Made by a program: the position numbers and the translations under genes. A DNA stretch of 64,000 bases from Niebla homalea (Eukaryota; Ascomycota; Lecanoromycetes; Lecanorales; Ramalinaceae). Within the stretch, counting starts at the first letter, position 1. The number at the start of each line of letters is the position of its first letter. The notes below the pieces were generated by a model, which worked only from the letters and a program-made list of their open reading frames with translations, searched no databases and was not told the origin of the DNA. Positions 41,625 to 52,046 of the stretch are shown piece by piece. Location: contig JAHGAU010000012.1 of the NCBI GenBank assembly GCA_019925105.1, forward strand, positions 310,001 to 374,000, given 5' to 3'.

Positions 41625-43793
41625 TTAGGCGCCTCCCTTCAGGTTGTTCTGCTCAACTCCAAGCTTACTTTCTCCTGAACCCTGCTTCTCATCTTCTGCT
41701 CCAAACTCCGAATTTATAGCGTGGACCTTCTGCCTTGAGCTAAGATACCACCACGAGATAATCAATAAGGAGAGGATGACGGTAACGACGAAGTATAGCC
41801 AGAGCCACCAGGAGACGACTTGGCCCTCATTGTGGACTTGGAAGTTGAAGAAGGAGGTGGAGAAAAGGGTCTAATCTTGTAAGTCAGTGGATGGTGCCTC
41901 GCCTGACTTTTGATGGCTGCAAATCCATTCATGGCGTTCGTGGGAGAATGATGTATCCTTCATACTATTGCGTTGCTATTCAAATTGGCAGACTTACCGC
42001 AGTGAATGTGGCAGGTAGGAAGACAGTGGTAATGGCGGCGATAGTCCGCATGGCCGCGCTGTCACGCGTGGCTGCTAGGGCGATATGTTTCTGGTCCTCT
42101 GGAAAGGCAATGTTCAACAAGCGTTGGTGTTATTGGCTCTGTCCCAGGACATGTTCCGACATGATGCGAGTGTGTAAAAAGATCTTGAGAATCTTTGCAT
42201 ATTCAAGACCATGGACAAGTAGTTGAGGCTTACGTACCTGAAATGGTCTTCAGAGCAGCGTTCTCGCGCATGCTGAGATCGTTGTCTTTATGAGCGATGA
42301 GGCTGTAGATCTAGATATCATGCAAAGTGAGCAGCCTTCATTCACTTGAGGCCAATGATAGACTGAAATGGGAATCGACATACGTTCTGCCCCTGCGCCT
42401 GGGCGCGCTTAGAGAGATATCGCGATCGGTAAAGCGTCCCTGTGAGGGAGTTTCTAAGAAGATCCATGTGGATGCAGAGGCGGCATTCTGCCAGTTGCAG
42501 TCCTTGTCTTTGATCTTGAGATGAGCCAGAATCGGCTTCGAGGATTTTACGATTGATCGCGTCGATTTTGTCGAGCATTGGGAGGTGGACTTCGCATATA
42601 TATCTACAATAAGCCAGTCTCGATGTCAGGCTAGTCAATTCGCGGGAAAGTTGGTCAAAATCCTGATTTGCGTGGTACGCTGACGGCACACCCTGAATAA
42701 ATATTGCAAAATCAGTACAGATCTAATAGTATTATTTGATAAATTCTCGCACTTTTAAACCTTGGATATGGGACAGCAGAGGCTGTTACTGGAGAACAAC
42801 CTACCTTTACGTTTTGGCACAAAGAGCAAGAGACCTCACTCAGATCCCAAAATGTTTTTACTCCTGTCTGAATCTCAATCTCCACAAGCTGTTGATGGCA
42901 CTGTGATACTTTAGTTGTCGCGGAGACTCCTCTCATTGTCAGAAGGAGGTATGGTAGAAGTCCAGGAAGAGCCAGAAGATCTCTGTTCTCAATAATCTGA
43001 GCCGTGAGGGTGACTAGCTCGCTGCCTTCAAGTCCATGGATGATGGCGCTAGTGACATGGTTCTGCCTATCATAGCTCAGCGCTACGCTGAATGGTGAAT
43101 CTAACATGGCGCTGTTCTGCATAATCATAGCTACGCAATGTTGTGAGCAGTACTACACAAGCAGTATAGAGGTAGCATGCATACTGAGGACGTCATCGTG
43201 TGTACCTTGGGCATCAAGCAGCACAGTGCAGCCTTGCCGAGCCATTTGAAGGTATAATTGCGGCAGGTAGAAGGCATGAGCCACTGAATAGAATGTCCTT
43301 CTTGTCATGCGTAATGGGAAATTTGATCGATGTCTCCAGCAAGGAGATGTCCCTTCGCTGAAGCTAGATCAATTTTATTGGTATTTACATCGTCCTGCGT
43401 ACGATTCACGAGTAGCGTACATCACCCTGAAGCGTTGCCTTAACAGACTAGGGTTCCTCTGAATGCTCACAATATCAGTGAGGCATGAGTAGTGTATGCT
43501 GAATGCGGGCCTACCTGTTCTTCATACAACTTCGAGGCATTGTCATCCTGGAAAGCGCCTTGCCGAACAATACTCCTCGAAGGATCCTGGTAATAGATGA
43601 GTACAAGAGTAATGCCTGGTCCAGAATTTTAGATCCCTACAGCAGAATTAATGATGTCTAGATACGTCAAGTCGTCCTTAGAGCTAAAAATGTCCTCAAA
43701 GTCATCGCCCGGTTCTGCTCCTACAATACGTTCTGGAATTGCGGAGTCGCCTTGGTCCATGAGATGGTATGCGAGCTGTGTAAATGATTGCAT
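41625..43793 (-). CDS. CorA-like divalent-metal-transporter-type membrane protein
   Basis: A multi-exon gene. The first exon (43793-43641, DDFEDIFSSKDDLTYLDIIN) joins across a 54-nt intron to DPSRSIVRQGAFQDDNASKL. It continues through FPLRMTRRTFYSVAHAFYLP, DSPFSVALSYDRQN, LLALPGLLPYLLLTMRG and VEIEIQTGV. A long coiled-coil helix (FDQLSRELTSLTSRLAYCR, HLPMLDKIDAINRKILEAD) leads to IYSLIAHKDNDLSMREN, the marker DSAAMRTIAAITTVFLPATF and a final WWLWLYFVVTVILSLLIISWW. This is the fungal subgroup of the CorA/MIT superfamily (PF01544-like), with a cytosolic sensor part and two C-terminal helices. The GMN pore motif is not visible, so transport is uncertain. Exon edges in the 3' half are approximate. 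Confidence 0.75.
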
Positions 43794-44251
43794 GGGCCAA
43801 GCAGGCGAATTCAATTTGTGATGTATATATTGGAAGATATCAAGTACATATTGGGGGGAGGTCTGATATGGGTAAAGGTGAAGGATCAGGCTGTCAGGCA
43901 GGCTGACGATGAGTCATCCATCTGGAGGACGAACCACAAAGCTCAAATACACCTGATGACAGCGAGAGTATTACTACTTGAGAGACAGAGCCAACATACA
44001 GTCAAAAGTTGAGCTATAACGGGATTTGAAATGTGTCTAGCCGTCCAGCAATTGACTGGAGTGGTCAGTCTCGTTCTGTCCGAGTTAGAGCGGCCACTCA
44101 TCGCGCGAGCTTGGCTGACCTAAGCTCCGTTGCAAGTACATGATTGGCTGTAACTGGAGACCTCAGGGTAGCGCATACGAGCTTTATTTCACCTCTTGGA
44201 GATGCCAAAGCCCATTATCCTCCTGAACATTCAGCATCCTCCATTCCAAAG
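43794..44251. promoter_or_regulatory. divergent promoter region, CorA-like gene / EMC10
   Basis: About 460 bp lie between outward-facing genes. The EMC10 frame is open 108 bp upstream of the chosen ATG. No specific promoter element is evident. Confidence 0.35.
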
Positions 44252-45331
44252 ATGCGGCTCCTACCTATCTCCCCTCCCCGCTTCTTTTCCCCGACCTCCC
44301 TCCTCAGCTCCTCTTTCTTCCTCTTCCTCTCCCTCCTCTCACTCCTCCCCTCCAACTCCGCTGCAAACCCCGACCTCCGCACCCTAACCCTCTACTACAC
44401 CACATCCACCCCCTCCACTCCCTCCACATACAGCCTCGGTCCCACACACCAGCTAGCAACGCTCCAATACTCCCTCATCCCCCCCGCCGATCCCTCCGGG
44501 GCTGCCAAATCCCATCACCCAGGCGGGCTCAAGTACGTCCAAGTAGCAGACACGAAACTCCTCTCCTTCACGCCGCCGCCAAACGTCACTTCCCCCATCA
44601 TCGACGATTATTCCTCAGACGGATACACGAACGTCCTCCTCTATGACCCCACAGATGCGTCCAGGACGCGGTACGTCAGCACGTCCATCGCAACGCGCTC
44701 GTTTCATGCACCCAGCACGGGACGGTTCTTGCTGCATCTGGATGTGGATGGGGAAGCTATCGGCGCACGCTACGTCGCTTACTCCTCACCCACTGAGGTG
44801 CTCGCGGGAGCGAAGAAGGGCAAGGCGGATGGGCAGGGCGGGGAGGAGGGTAGGGGTGGGTTCGACGTGCAATGGCAGAAAGATTCGCCGAGGGTTTTTC
44901 TGGAGAAGCCTGGGAAGGGCGGGGGTGCGGGAGCGCATGTGCAAGGAGGTGAGGGAAAGGGTATTGGAGAGGAGAAGGAGGGGGAGGAGGGGGAGAAGAC
45001 GTTGTTTCAAAAGTGAGTTGATTCTCCTATTCATCTGTCGGTCAATTGTGTGAGGGGATTGGGCGACCAGGACAGATTTGAACGCTGCAACATGTAGAAG
45101 AAAGGGCAAGGACCGATGTCGAAGTTGGCAGAGTTGATGCACTGAAATCAGAGGGGTAAAATCGATCCATGTGTTCACGGATTGAATGCACAGGGAGGCA
45201 GCAGCGGAGCAAAGCTTCGAGAAGCGGACGTGCGAGGAAGATGATTTGGCTAATATGTGGGTGCAAACAGGTACTGGTGGCTCCTTATCGCCGTTGTGGT
45301 ATTGGCTGCGACCACTGGAGGGGACAAATAG
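44252..45331 (+). CDS. EMC10: ER membrane protein complex subunit 10 (EMC10)
   Basis: Exon 1 (44252-45012) encodes a signal peptide (SLLSSSFFLFLSLLSLLPS) and a lumenal beta-sandwich (LRTLTLYYTT, IIDDYSSDGYTNVLLYDP, FLLHLDVDGEAIGARYVAY). It ends in a Gly/Lys/Glu-rich linker at KTLFQ. A 258-nt GT-AG intron leads to a 61-bp last exon (45271-45331) reading KYWWLLIAVVVLAATTGGDK. Together they form the lumenal domain plus C-terminal anchor of fungal EMC10, about 273 residues. EMC inserts tail-anchored and multipass proteins into the ER. The ORF alone stops at 45016 without a membrane anchor; the Phe-Gln-Lys-Tyr-Trp-Trp junction is the main support for the splice. The upstream in-frame ATG at 44144 is less likely because it precedes the signal peptide. 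Confidence 0.75.
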
Positions 45332-46262
45332 AAGATCTGTACACTCAATGATAAAGTACAGTAGCTTTCCGATAGCGCTTCCATCAATAGAACGCCTCGA
45401 CGATATTGGTATAAGAGATAAATCTTCAATATGCACCTTTGGATGTAATGTAACTTTTGGATCTGCACATGGAACCAAGGAAGATGCTCTGCAGAGAAGT
45501 GCACTATTAATGATACTGATCGAAGAGAGTGGTACGAAAGTAGCACTATGACACCATCGCCGGCAACGCCAGGTCCGAGAATGCCTCTACTTTCCCACTT
45601 TCGTGCAGCCCCGCTACCACTCTATCGGTCTGCGGCATGAACGGCAAAGCCATGCTTTTACCTGCATCTCTGGCCTGATACTTCTGTCAGGGGGTGGTGC
45701 ATGACTTATTTTGAAGCTTTTATAAGCGCACGAAAACGAGCCGACGATCCGTTCCTTGTGACAGGCCGAAGTCTTATTCGGCATCCAAGATCCAATAGGA
45801 CAGCTGGTGTCTGCATGAGAATGAAACGCTATGCAGGGTCAACCGCTGATCTTTGAGTAGCCGCACAGCGTGGCATGTAAGAGCCGAATGTCACGACGTA
45901 TTGCTCTAGCCATTCAATATTGACGAGAAGCACATCTATCGCATTTCGCCCTCCTTCCTCGCATTTATAATAGAAAGGAGAAATCATGGCTGCGCCTTGT
46001 TGCTCCACTCTATCGCCCGATCTCAGTGACCAGATGAGCAGGCTCGAATCCATCATGGCAATACGGCCGAAAAACGGAGTTGAAGCCAATAGAAACGCAT
46101 AATCCGTCATGTCGGCCACGCCTCGCTGCCCTCGTAACGGCGTATGCCCCAAAGTGAGTCCAATCTTTTGTCACAAAATGGCGCACTACCTATCTGACTC
46201 CTCTCTTTAAATCCTCACTCACAATCCATCATTCATCTCCCATCGCTTCAAGGCAATTGACA
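45332..46262. other. gene-poor stretch upstream of the CFEM gene
   Basis: No gene can be supported. A minus-strand frame at 46152-45829 has no recognisable motif. The last 60 bp carry TTTAAAT and a CT-rich leader typical of the CFEM gene promoter. Confidence 0.4.
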
Positions 46263-47042
46263 ATGAATCTCCAATCTCGAAGCTCGATTCTACTGCTTCT
46301 CCTCCTTCCATATGGTATAGAAGCTCAGGATCTATCACAGATCCCTTCATGTGCCGTACGTCTCACTTCATCCCTTCCCTTACTCGTAGCACCCCATCAT
46401 GACTGCACAAAAAAAGCTGAAAGACGGCGGCGTGAACGTAGCAAACCCCCGCGTTATCAAGCATCAGCTCCACCGGCTGCCAACTCACCGACTTCGCCTG
46501 CATCTGCAAGAACACGGATTTCATCAAGTCGCTGACCCCCGTGGTCGAAAAAGCCTGCTCGCCGGCGGACTTCCAAAGTACGTTGACATATCTCTCCATC
46601 CCTGTTTTCCCAGGCATACGTCCCTTCCCCCCTGTTCGTCATGATTTGTGCGTCATTCCGCGCGCGGAGGAGGGATTAGCTCCAAAGACATGACAGTACG
46701 ATCCATTTTCCCCCGCTGACTCGGGCAATCGGGGTGATATCATTAGAAACCCAACAGTTCACGCAGCAGCTCTGCGGTAGCGTTGGAGTGACCCTCAGCG
46801 CGGGTGCTGCTCCGCCATCACCCACCACTTCAATCAGCCCAAGTGCACCACCGCCCTATCCCACAAGCTCCGCAGCGAGATCGACGGTACCCTCACCACC
46901 GCCGGGCACGGCGGTTGGAGGAAGCAAGGCGAATAATACCATAGCTAGCGCGTCTGAGAGCAAGGGTTCCGAGGTTGTTGGTATGACGGTGCTGCTTGTG
47001 CTTGTGGAAGCAGCGACTGCGGTCTCTTTTTTGCTCGTCTGA
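46263..47042 (+). CDS. CFEM-type GPI-anchored cell-wall protein
   Basis: Exons 46263-46355, 46442-46577 and 46747-47042 join to 174 residues. The signal peptide SRSSILLLLLLPYGIEAQ is followed by a CFEM-like core: IPSCA, TGCQLTDFACICKN, VVEKACSPADFQ and FTQQLCGSVG. A Ser/Pro/Thr stalk and a hydrophobic GPI-attachment end (MTVLLVLVEAATAVSFLLV) complete it. CFEM proteins sit at the fungal surface and some bind haem iron. Only six of the usual eight cysteines are present: the second Cys of the P-x-C-x3-C start is replaced, and one further Cys is missing. The Asp of the DFACxC motif, which coordinates haem iron in Csa2-type CFEMs, is kept. Confidence 0.82.
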
Positions 47043-47317
47043 TGTTTTGGACCATGTCCCGCTCTTGGGTGAGAGACCAGAACCAAGTTTGGACAATCAG
47101 AGGACAAAGTCTACACGACTTATTCTTTATTCATGGCAGACAAGTGTGGCCCCAATGCTGCAAGGACAACTTAATACTTGCTATTTATATATAGTGCGCT
47201 TCTCTGCAGCAGCATCTTTCCATGGCTCCAACGTATAGAGGCAATGGTTATATTACATCCAAAGGTGCACAATGAAGGTTCACCTCCCATACCAAATATC
47301 GTCGAGTCATGCTATTG

Positions 47318-47345
47318 ATTTAGCATGTTTGAGAAGCTTGCAAAT
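47318..47345 (+). repeat. outer inverted repeat, left arm
   Basis: The arm starts ATTTAGCATG, is 28 bp, and its complement lies at 51749-51777 with one extra A. The tips resemble those of the inner element (ATTTAGCGTG), so the two may be related families. Confidence 0.65.
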
Positions 47346-47504
47346 GCTGCAGCTCTCCCGAGATCCTGTGAACTATTACCATGTGGATTTATTCAGTCTT
47401 ACACGATAGCTATTATTATACGTACTATTCAATTACCGTAATAATAGTAGATGTGGTAGTACTAATAATGATAAAAAGGTAGTTCACAGAGCAAATACCT
47501 CACC

Positions 47505-47652
47505 CTCACCCTCACCCTCACCCTCATCACCTTCACCCTCACCCTCACCCTCATCACCTTCACCTTCACCCTCACCCTCATCTTCACCCTCACCTTCACC
47601 CTAATCTTCACCCTCACCACCACCCTCACCACCACCCTCACCCTTTAGTATC
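47505..47652 (+). repeat. CTCACC/TTCACC hexanucleotide array
   Basis: About 145 bp of imperfect CTCACC and TTCACC units with interspersed ATCACC. The same hexamers occur in the fold-back element at 10.7 kb and, complemented, near 63.57 kb. Confidence 0.85.
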
Positions 47653-47798
47653 AAATTCAGGTCCGGATCTACATTTCATCCATAAGTTCACTTACTCATA
47701 CAATAATGGTGCGGTAGTAGACGTTGCGCAAGGCTTCAATTAATTTGTATGGTTGTAGCTAATAGGATCTCGGCGTTTTTTTTTTTTTTTTGCCAAGC

Positions 47799-50700
47799 AT
47801 TTAGCGTGGTCAAGTTGCTTGGGAATCCTTGGCATTATTTTTTGCGCGCATCCACTTTAGGGTTTTATATACAATTACCATATAAATTACCAACGTCCTT
47901 GCGCTATTACCACTATAGTCCGTAATATTTAAGTAATTGGCCTACTTAAGCAATTGCGACCCCTTATTACCTATATTACTTAAATAACGGACCAAAAAGG
48001 CTACTCCCTTATTACTTAAACGCCGCCTCCTTAAGGTAATACGCTTATTACCCTTATTATTAAGCGTTTAAGTACTTACTTTAAAGGTAAAAAAGCTTTA
48101 TTATTTAAAGATAAGTTTACTTTAATTACGGAGTAAAAATAGGAATAAAAGGAGGTTCAACGGAAAAAGAAGGAAGCCGCTTAAACTTAAAATAAAGCGT
48201 TTATAAGACCGATTAAGGGTAATAATAATAATCCTTTTAAGCTTAAAAAAGGCCTTAATAAAGGGCTTAATAAGGGGCCAGAGAAGGTAAAATATATACC
48301 CTTTAGTGCCCTCGATATAGGTACGGTTATTAATGCCCTTAAGAAAGGTAATACCCTTCTTAGTGGTAACGTCCTTAAAAGGATATTTACCTTTACCGGC
48401 TATAACGTTATTATTAATATTTATCCTTTTAAATTCACCCTTAAAAGCCGTTAAATCGTACCTTTTAAACTACTCCGGAAGACGTAAGGTCCTTTAAACC
48501 TTAAATAGCGTATAGGTATTATAACGGCCTTAAAAGCTATTAAAATAAAAGAAGCTTTTAAAAACTTTAAACCAAAGGCGTAAAAAGCAATTATTAAAGC
48601 CCCTATAATAAATAATATTTTATAAGGTAAAACTTAAAGTAAAAATAAAGGTAATAAGAATAATAAGGGTAAACGTAATAAGAACGGTAAAAAGAACGGT
48701 AAGGATTTTAATTTAAATATTTAAGAAATAGAAAATTTCCTTAAATATTAAGATATATTTTTTTTTTATATCTTTATTAAGTTTAAGGCCAAGAAAGGCT
48801 TAATACGGATATTAAGGTAATCTTCGTAAATTAATATAAGCCTTTAAACCGGCTTTAATTATTTTAATGTTAAATAGTTAAATTAATTAATTAATATATA
48901 AGTTAAAAAGCATAAATTAAATAATATTTTAATAATATTATTATTAAAATTAAATCCTTAAAGAATAAAGTAATTAATAAATTCTTTATTCTTAAAGATT
49001 TCTTTAAGTTAAAATAATATTTAATAAAGATTACCTTAAAAATTTAATAAAACGGTTTACCGGAATATTAATAAAATGTTTACTTAATAATTAAGATTAA
49101 TATATTAAATTATACGTAATCCCTATCCTTTAAATATTTAATTATAATTATAAATATTTTAAATATAATATTTACTTTTCATTGGATTAGAATATTATTA
49201 TTAAAAGAGTAAAATATATACCGGCGTAATAAATATATTATTATTAATAATTAAATAAGGGACTTATAATAAATTTATTATTATACGTTTAAAGTTTATA
49301 TAAATTTTAAAGGTTTATATTACTATATACTTTTAAACGGATAATATCGAGGGCAATACTTTTATTTTATTAATATTATTATTAAGGTATAAGTTAATAT
49401 TATTATAAATAATTAAATTATTATGGATTATCCTTTAAATTCTTAATTTAAATAAATAAAAAAATAATAAAATTTTATAATAAATAAAAAAAATAAAGCC
49501 TTAAATAATTCTTAAATAACCTGAACTTTATTAAATAAAAGATTTAATAGGATTAAAAAGAAATAATTCCGTTATATTAAGTTAAAGTAATTAATAAAAA
49601 TAAGTAACTACGGTAATAACTTCTAATAAACTTACCCTTAAATTTAATACGTCCCGCAGCCGGTTTTTTAATTATTTTAATTAAAGCCTTAATTATTACC
49701 TTAAATTCATCTTAGTACGTTTTAAAATAAACGATAAGAACTATCCGGTTTAATATAGTTAATATTTTAATTATATAACTTTAATTTTATTATAATTATT
49801 ATTTAAAGATTATAATAATTCCGAAGGTTTTAATTATAAAAGCTTTAATAAATAAATAAACCGGCTTATAAACGATAAGTTTAAAGGGCCCGAGAAACTT
49901 ATAATAAGTTAAAATACTGGACTTCGGACGTCCTTAAAAAATTATCCGATAATATAAATTAATATTGTAAAGCTTAAAGTATAAAAATAATACTTAATAT
50001 ATTAAATAATTTAAAACGTAATATTAAAGCCTATAAACCCGTATACCGTAATATATAGGTTAAAATAAGCGAAAAGTATAATAAAGAATACCTTATTAAA
50101 GAGTAATAGGTTTAATATTAAGCTGGTTAACCAACTTATTAACCGGCTTATTAATAAATTTATTAATAAACTTATTAATAAACTAAAGTTAACGGTAATA
50201 ATATTATTTAAGTCTTAAGTAATAACGAAAATAATATTCCGAATAATAATAATAAGGGTAATAAATAAAGAGAACATTATAAGGTATTAAATATATAGCG
50301 TATAATTAAAACCTTATATAAATTAATTAATAAAAACGCTTTATTTATATATGCTTTATCATTTATTATTTAAAAACACTATATATACGTTGGAGAATTT
50401 AAGTATTACGTACGGAATTATTATATTTACTTATTATGCCTTTATAAGAACGTTAATAACCTATATGTTTTAATAAATACTATTAAAAAATACCGTAATT
50501 TACTTAAAGAGTATAATATTTAAATAATAACTTTTTCCGTATATTTAAATTTATAAAGTTACTATATATACTTTTTAAGGTTACCCTTAAATTAATACTT
50601 AACCGGATTATAACGGAAGTATTTTTTAATCTTATTATTATACTTATTATACTTAATAATAAAGTAAATAAAGTTATTAAAGTTCTTTTAAAAAATATTC

Positions 50701-51750
50701 CGGTAATAATAGAAATAATATTTTATCCAGGCTTTAAATATATTAAATATAAGCTTAATAAAATTATAGTCCGGTAAATATAAAGGTAAATAATAAATAA
50801 GATAGCCTTTAACCTTAATAGCTTAACGTATATAATCCTTATAATAGATATTAACGTTATTTAAGTAAATTACGTTATAAGGGTTAAGGAAAACGTTATA
50901 ATATAGTAAAAGCTTATTAATAATTTATTTATAAATATAATTATTATTAAAATAACCCTATTTAAAAGCAGTATAAAATAAATAATTATTTATTAAATAT
51001 ATTAATATAAAAGATTATATATCCCCTTAATTAATATTAATATAATAACGGATAAAATTATTAATTAATCCGTATATTATTATACGTTAATAGTTTTATT
51101 ATTTAAAGTTATATTTATTAAAAAAAAAATTTATTCCGCCTTTATTTAAATTATATTTACTTATTAATTATTTTATAATATTTAACTTTAAAAATTAACT
51201 TATTAAAAAGTATAATAAAATATATTTATTTTTTTTATCCGCCGGTTAACGGTTTCCTTAAATATCGTAATATTTTATTCTTTTTTTAAGTATATTATTA
51301 ATTTATTTTAAAAAATATAAAGGCGTTATTTAAAATACATTTATAAGCTTTTTAATACAGCCGGATAAAGCTTATAATTTAAACTTAAATAAATAATTAT
51401 AAGAAATAATAACTGCTTAATTATTATTATACGGTTTTTTTATCTATATATTATTAATATAAAAGTAATTATTTTATTAATAATAACTTAAGGCTTCTAA
51501 TAATACTTATAAAGGAGGTAAAAGTTATTATAATTAATCTTTCGGTAAAATATATTAACTATTATATTATTAATAAAGAATTTAATATTATACTCGGAAT
51601 TAATATTACCGATTTAAATATATACGATAGCTATTAAGGTAAATATAAATAAACGTTGGTAATTTATATAATAATCGCATATAAAACCTTAAAGTAGGTA
51701 CGCGTAAAAGATAATGCCAAGGATTCCCAAGCAACTTGACCACGCTAAAT
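47799..51750. mobile_element. RIP-degraded TIR transposon, about 3.95 kb
   Basis: The ends are a perfect 39-bp inverted repeat (47799-47837 and 51712-51750, tip ATTTAGCGTGGTCAAGTTGC). The inversion continues imperfectly for about 120 bp, the differences being mostly C-to-T and G-to-A transitions. The interior is overwhelmingly A/T with TAA/TTA-rich tracts, and stops close every frame. This is the signature of RIP, which mutates repeated DNA in Pezizomycotina. I recognise no transposase or reverse transcriptase. Flanking TGCCAAGC and TTGCAAGC could be a diverged 8-bp target duplication. The right end abuts the right arm of the outer inverted repeat, so this element probably inserted into that sequence. 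Confidence 0.85.
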
Positions 51751-51777
51751 TTGCAAGCTTCTCAAAACATGCTAAAT
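51749..51777 (-). repeat. outer inverted repeat, right arm
   Basis: Complement of 47318-47345. It directly adjoins the right end of the RIP-degraded element. Confidence 0.65.
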
Positions 51778-52046
51778 GGAAGCGCTACCAGCTTTTGATA
51801 ATAGGTATTGCCACGCTTATCACTTGCGTCTCCACATCTTCACAAAGTCTATCGCTAATGAACACTTGAGCCGCCCAGGGATATCAAGACCCAAACACCA
51901 TACCCTACCGAATAAGTACGCTTTAAGCAATGCATTGTAAACGCCGCGACCCCCTCTGCCATGCATTCAACCCTTCGAAACGCCATACCACCTACTCCAT
52001 CTCCTTGACTAGTTACACCTCCATTCCCTTGCCACTCATCCACCCC

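Noticed and set aside
43629..43631. Apparent in-frame stop in the first exon of the CorA-like gene, suggesting a pseudogene
   Set aside because: A 54-nt GT-AG intron (43587-43640) removes the stop and keeps phase, joining to DPSRSIVRQGAF, so the gene looks intact.
47800..51720. Recognisable transposase or reverse transcriptase inside the AT-rich block
   Set aside because: Every frame is closed by stops, and fragments read after ignoring stops showed no motif I could defend.
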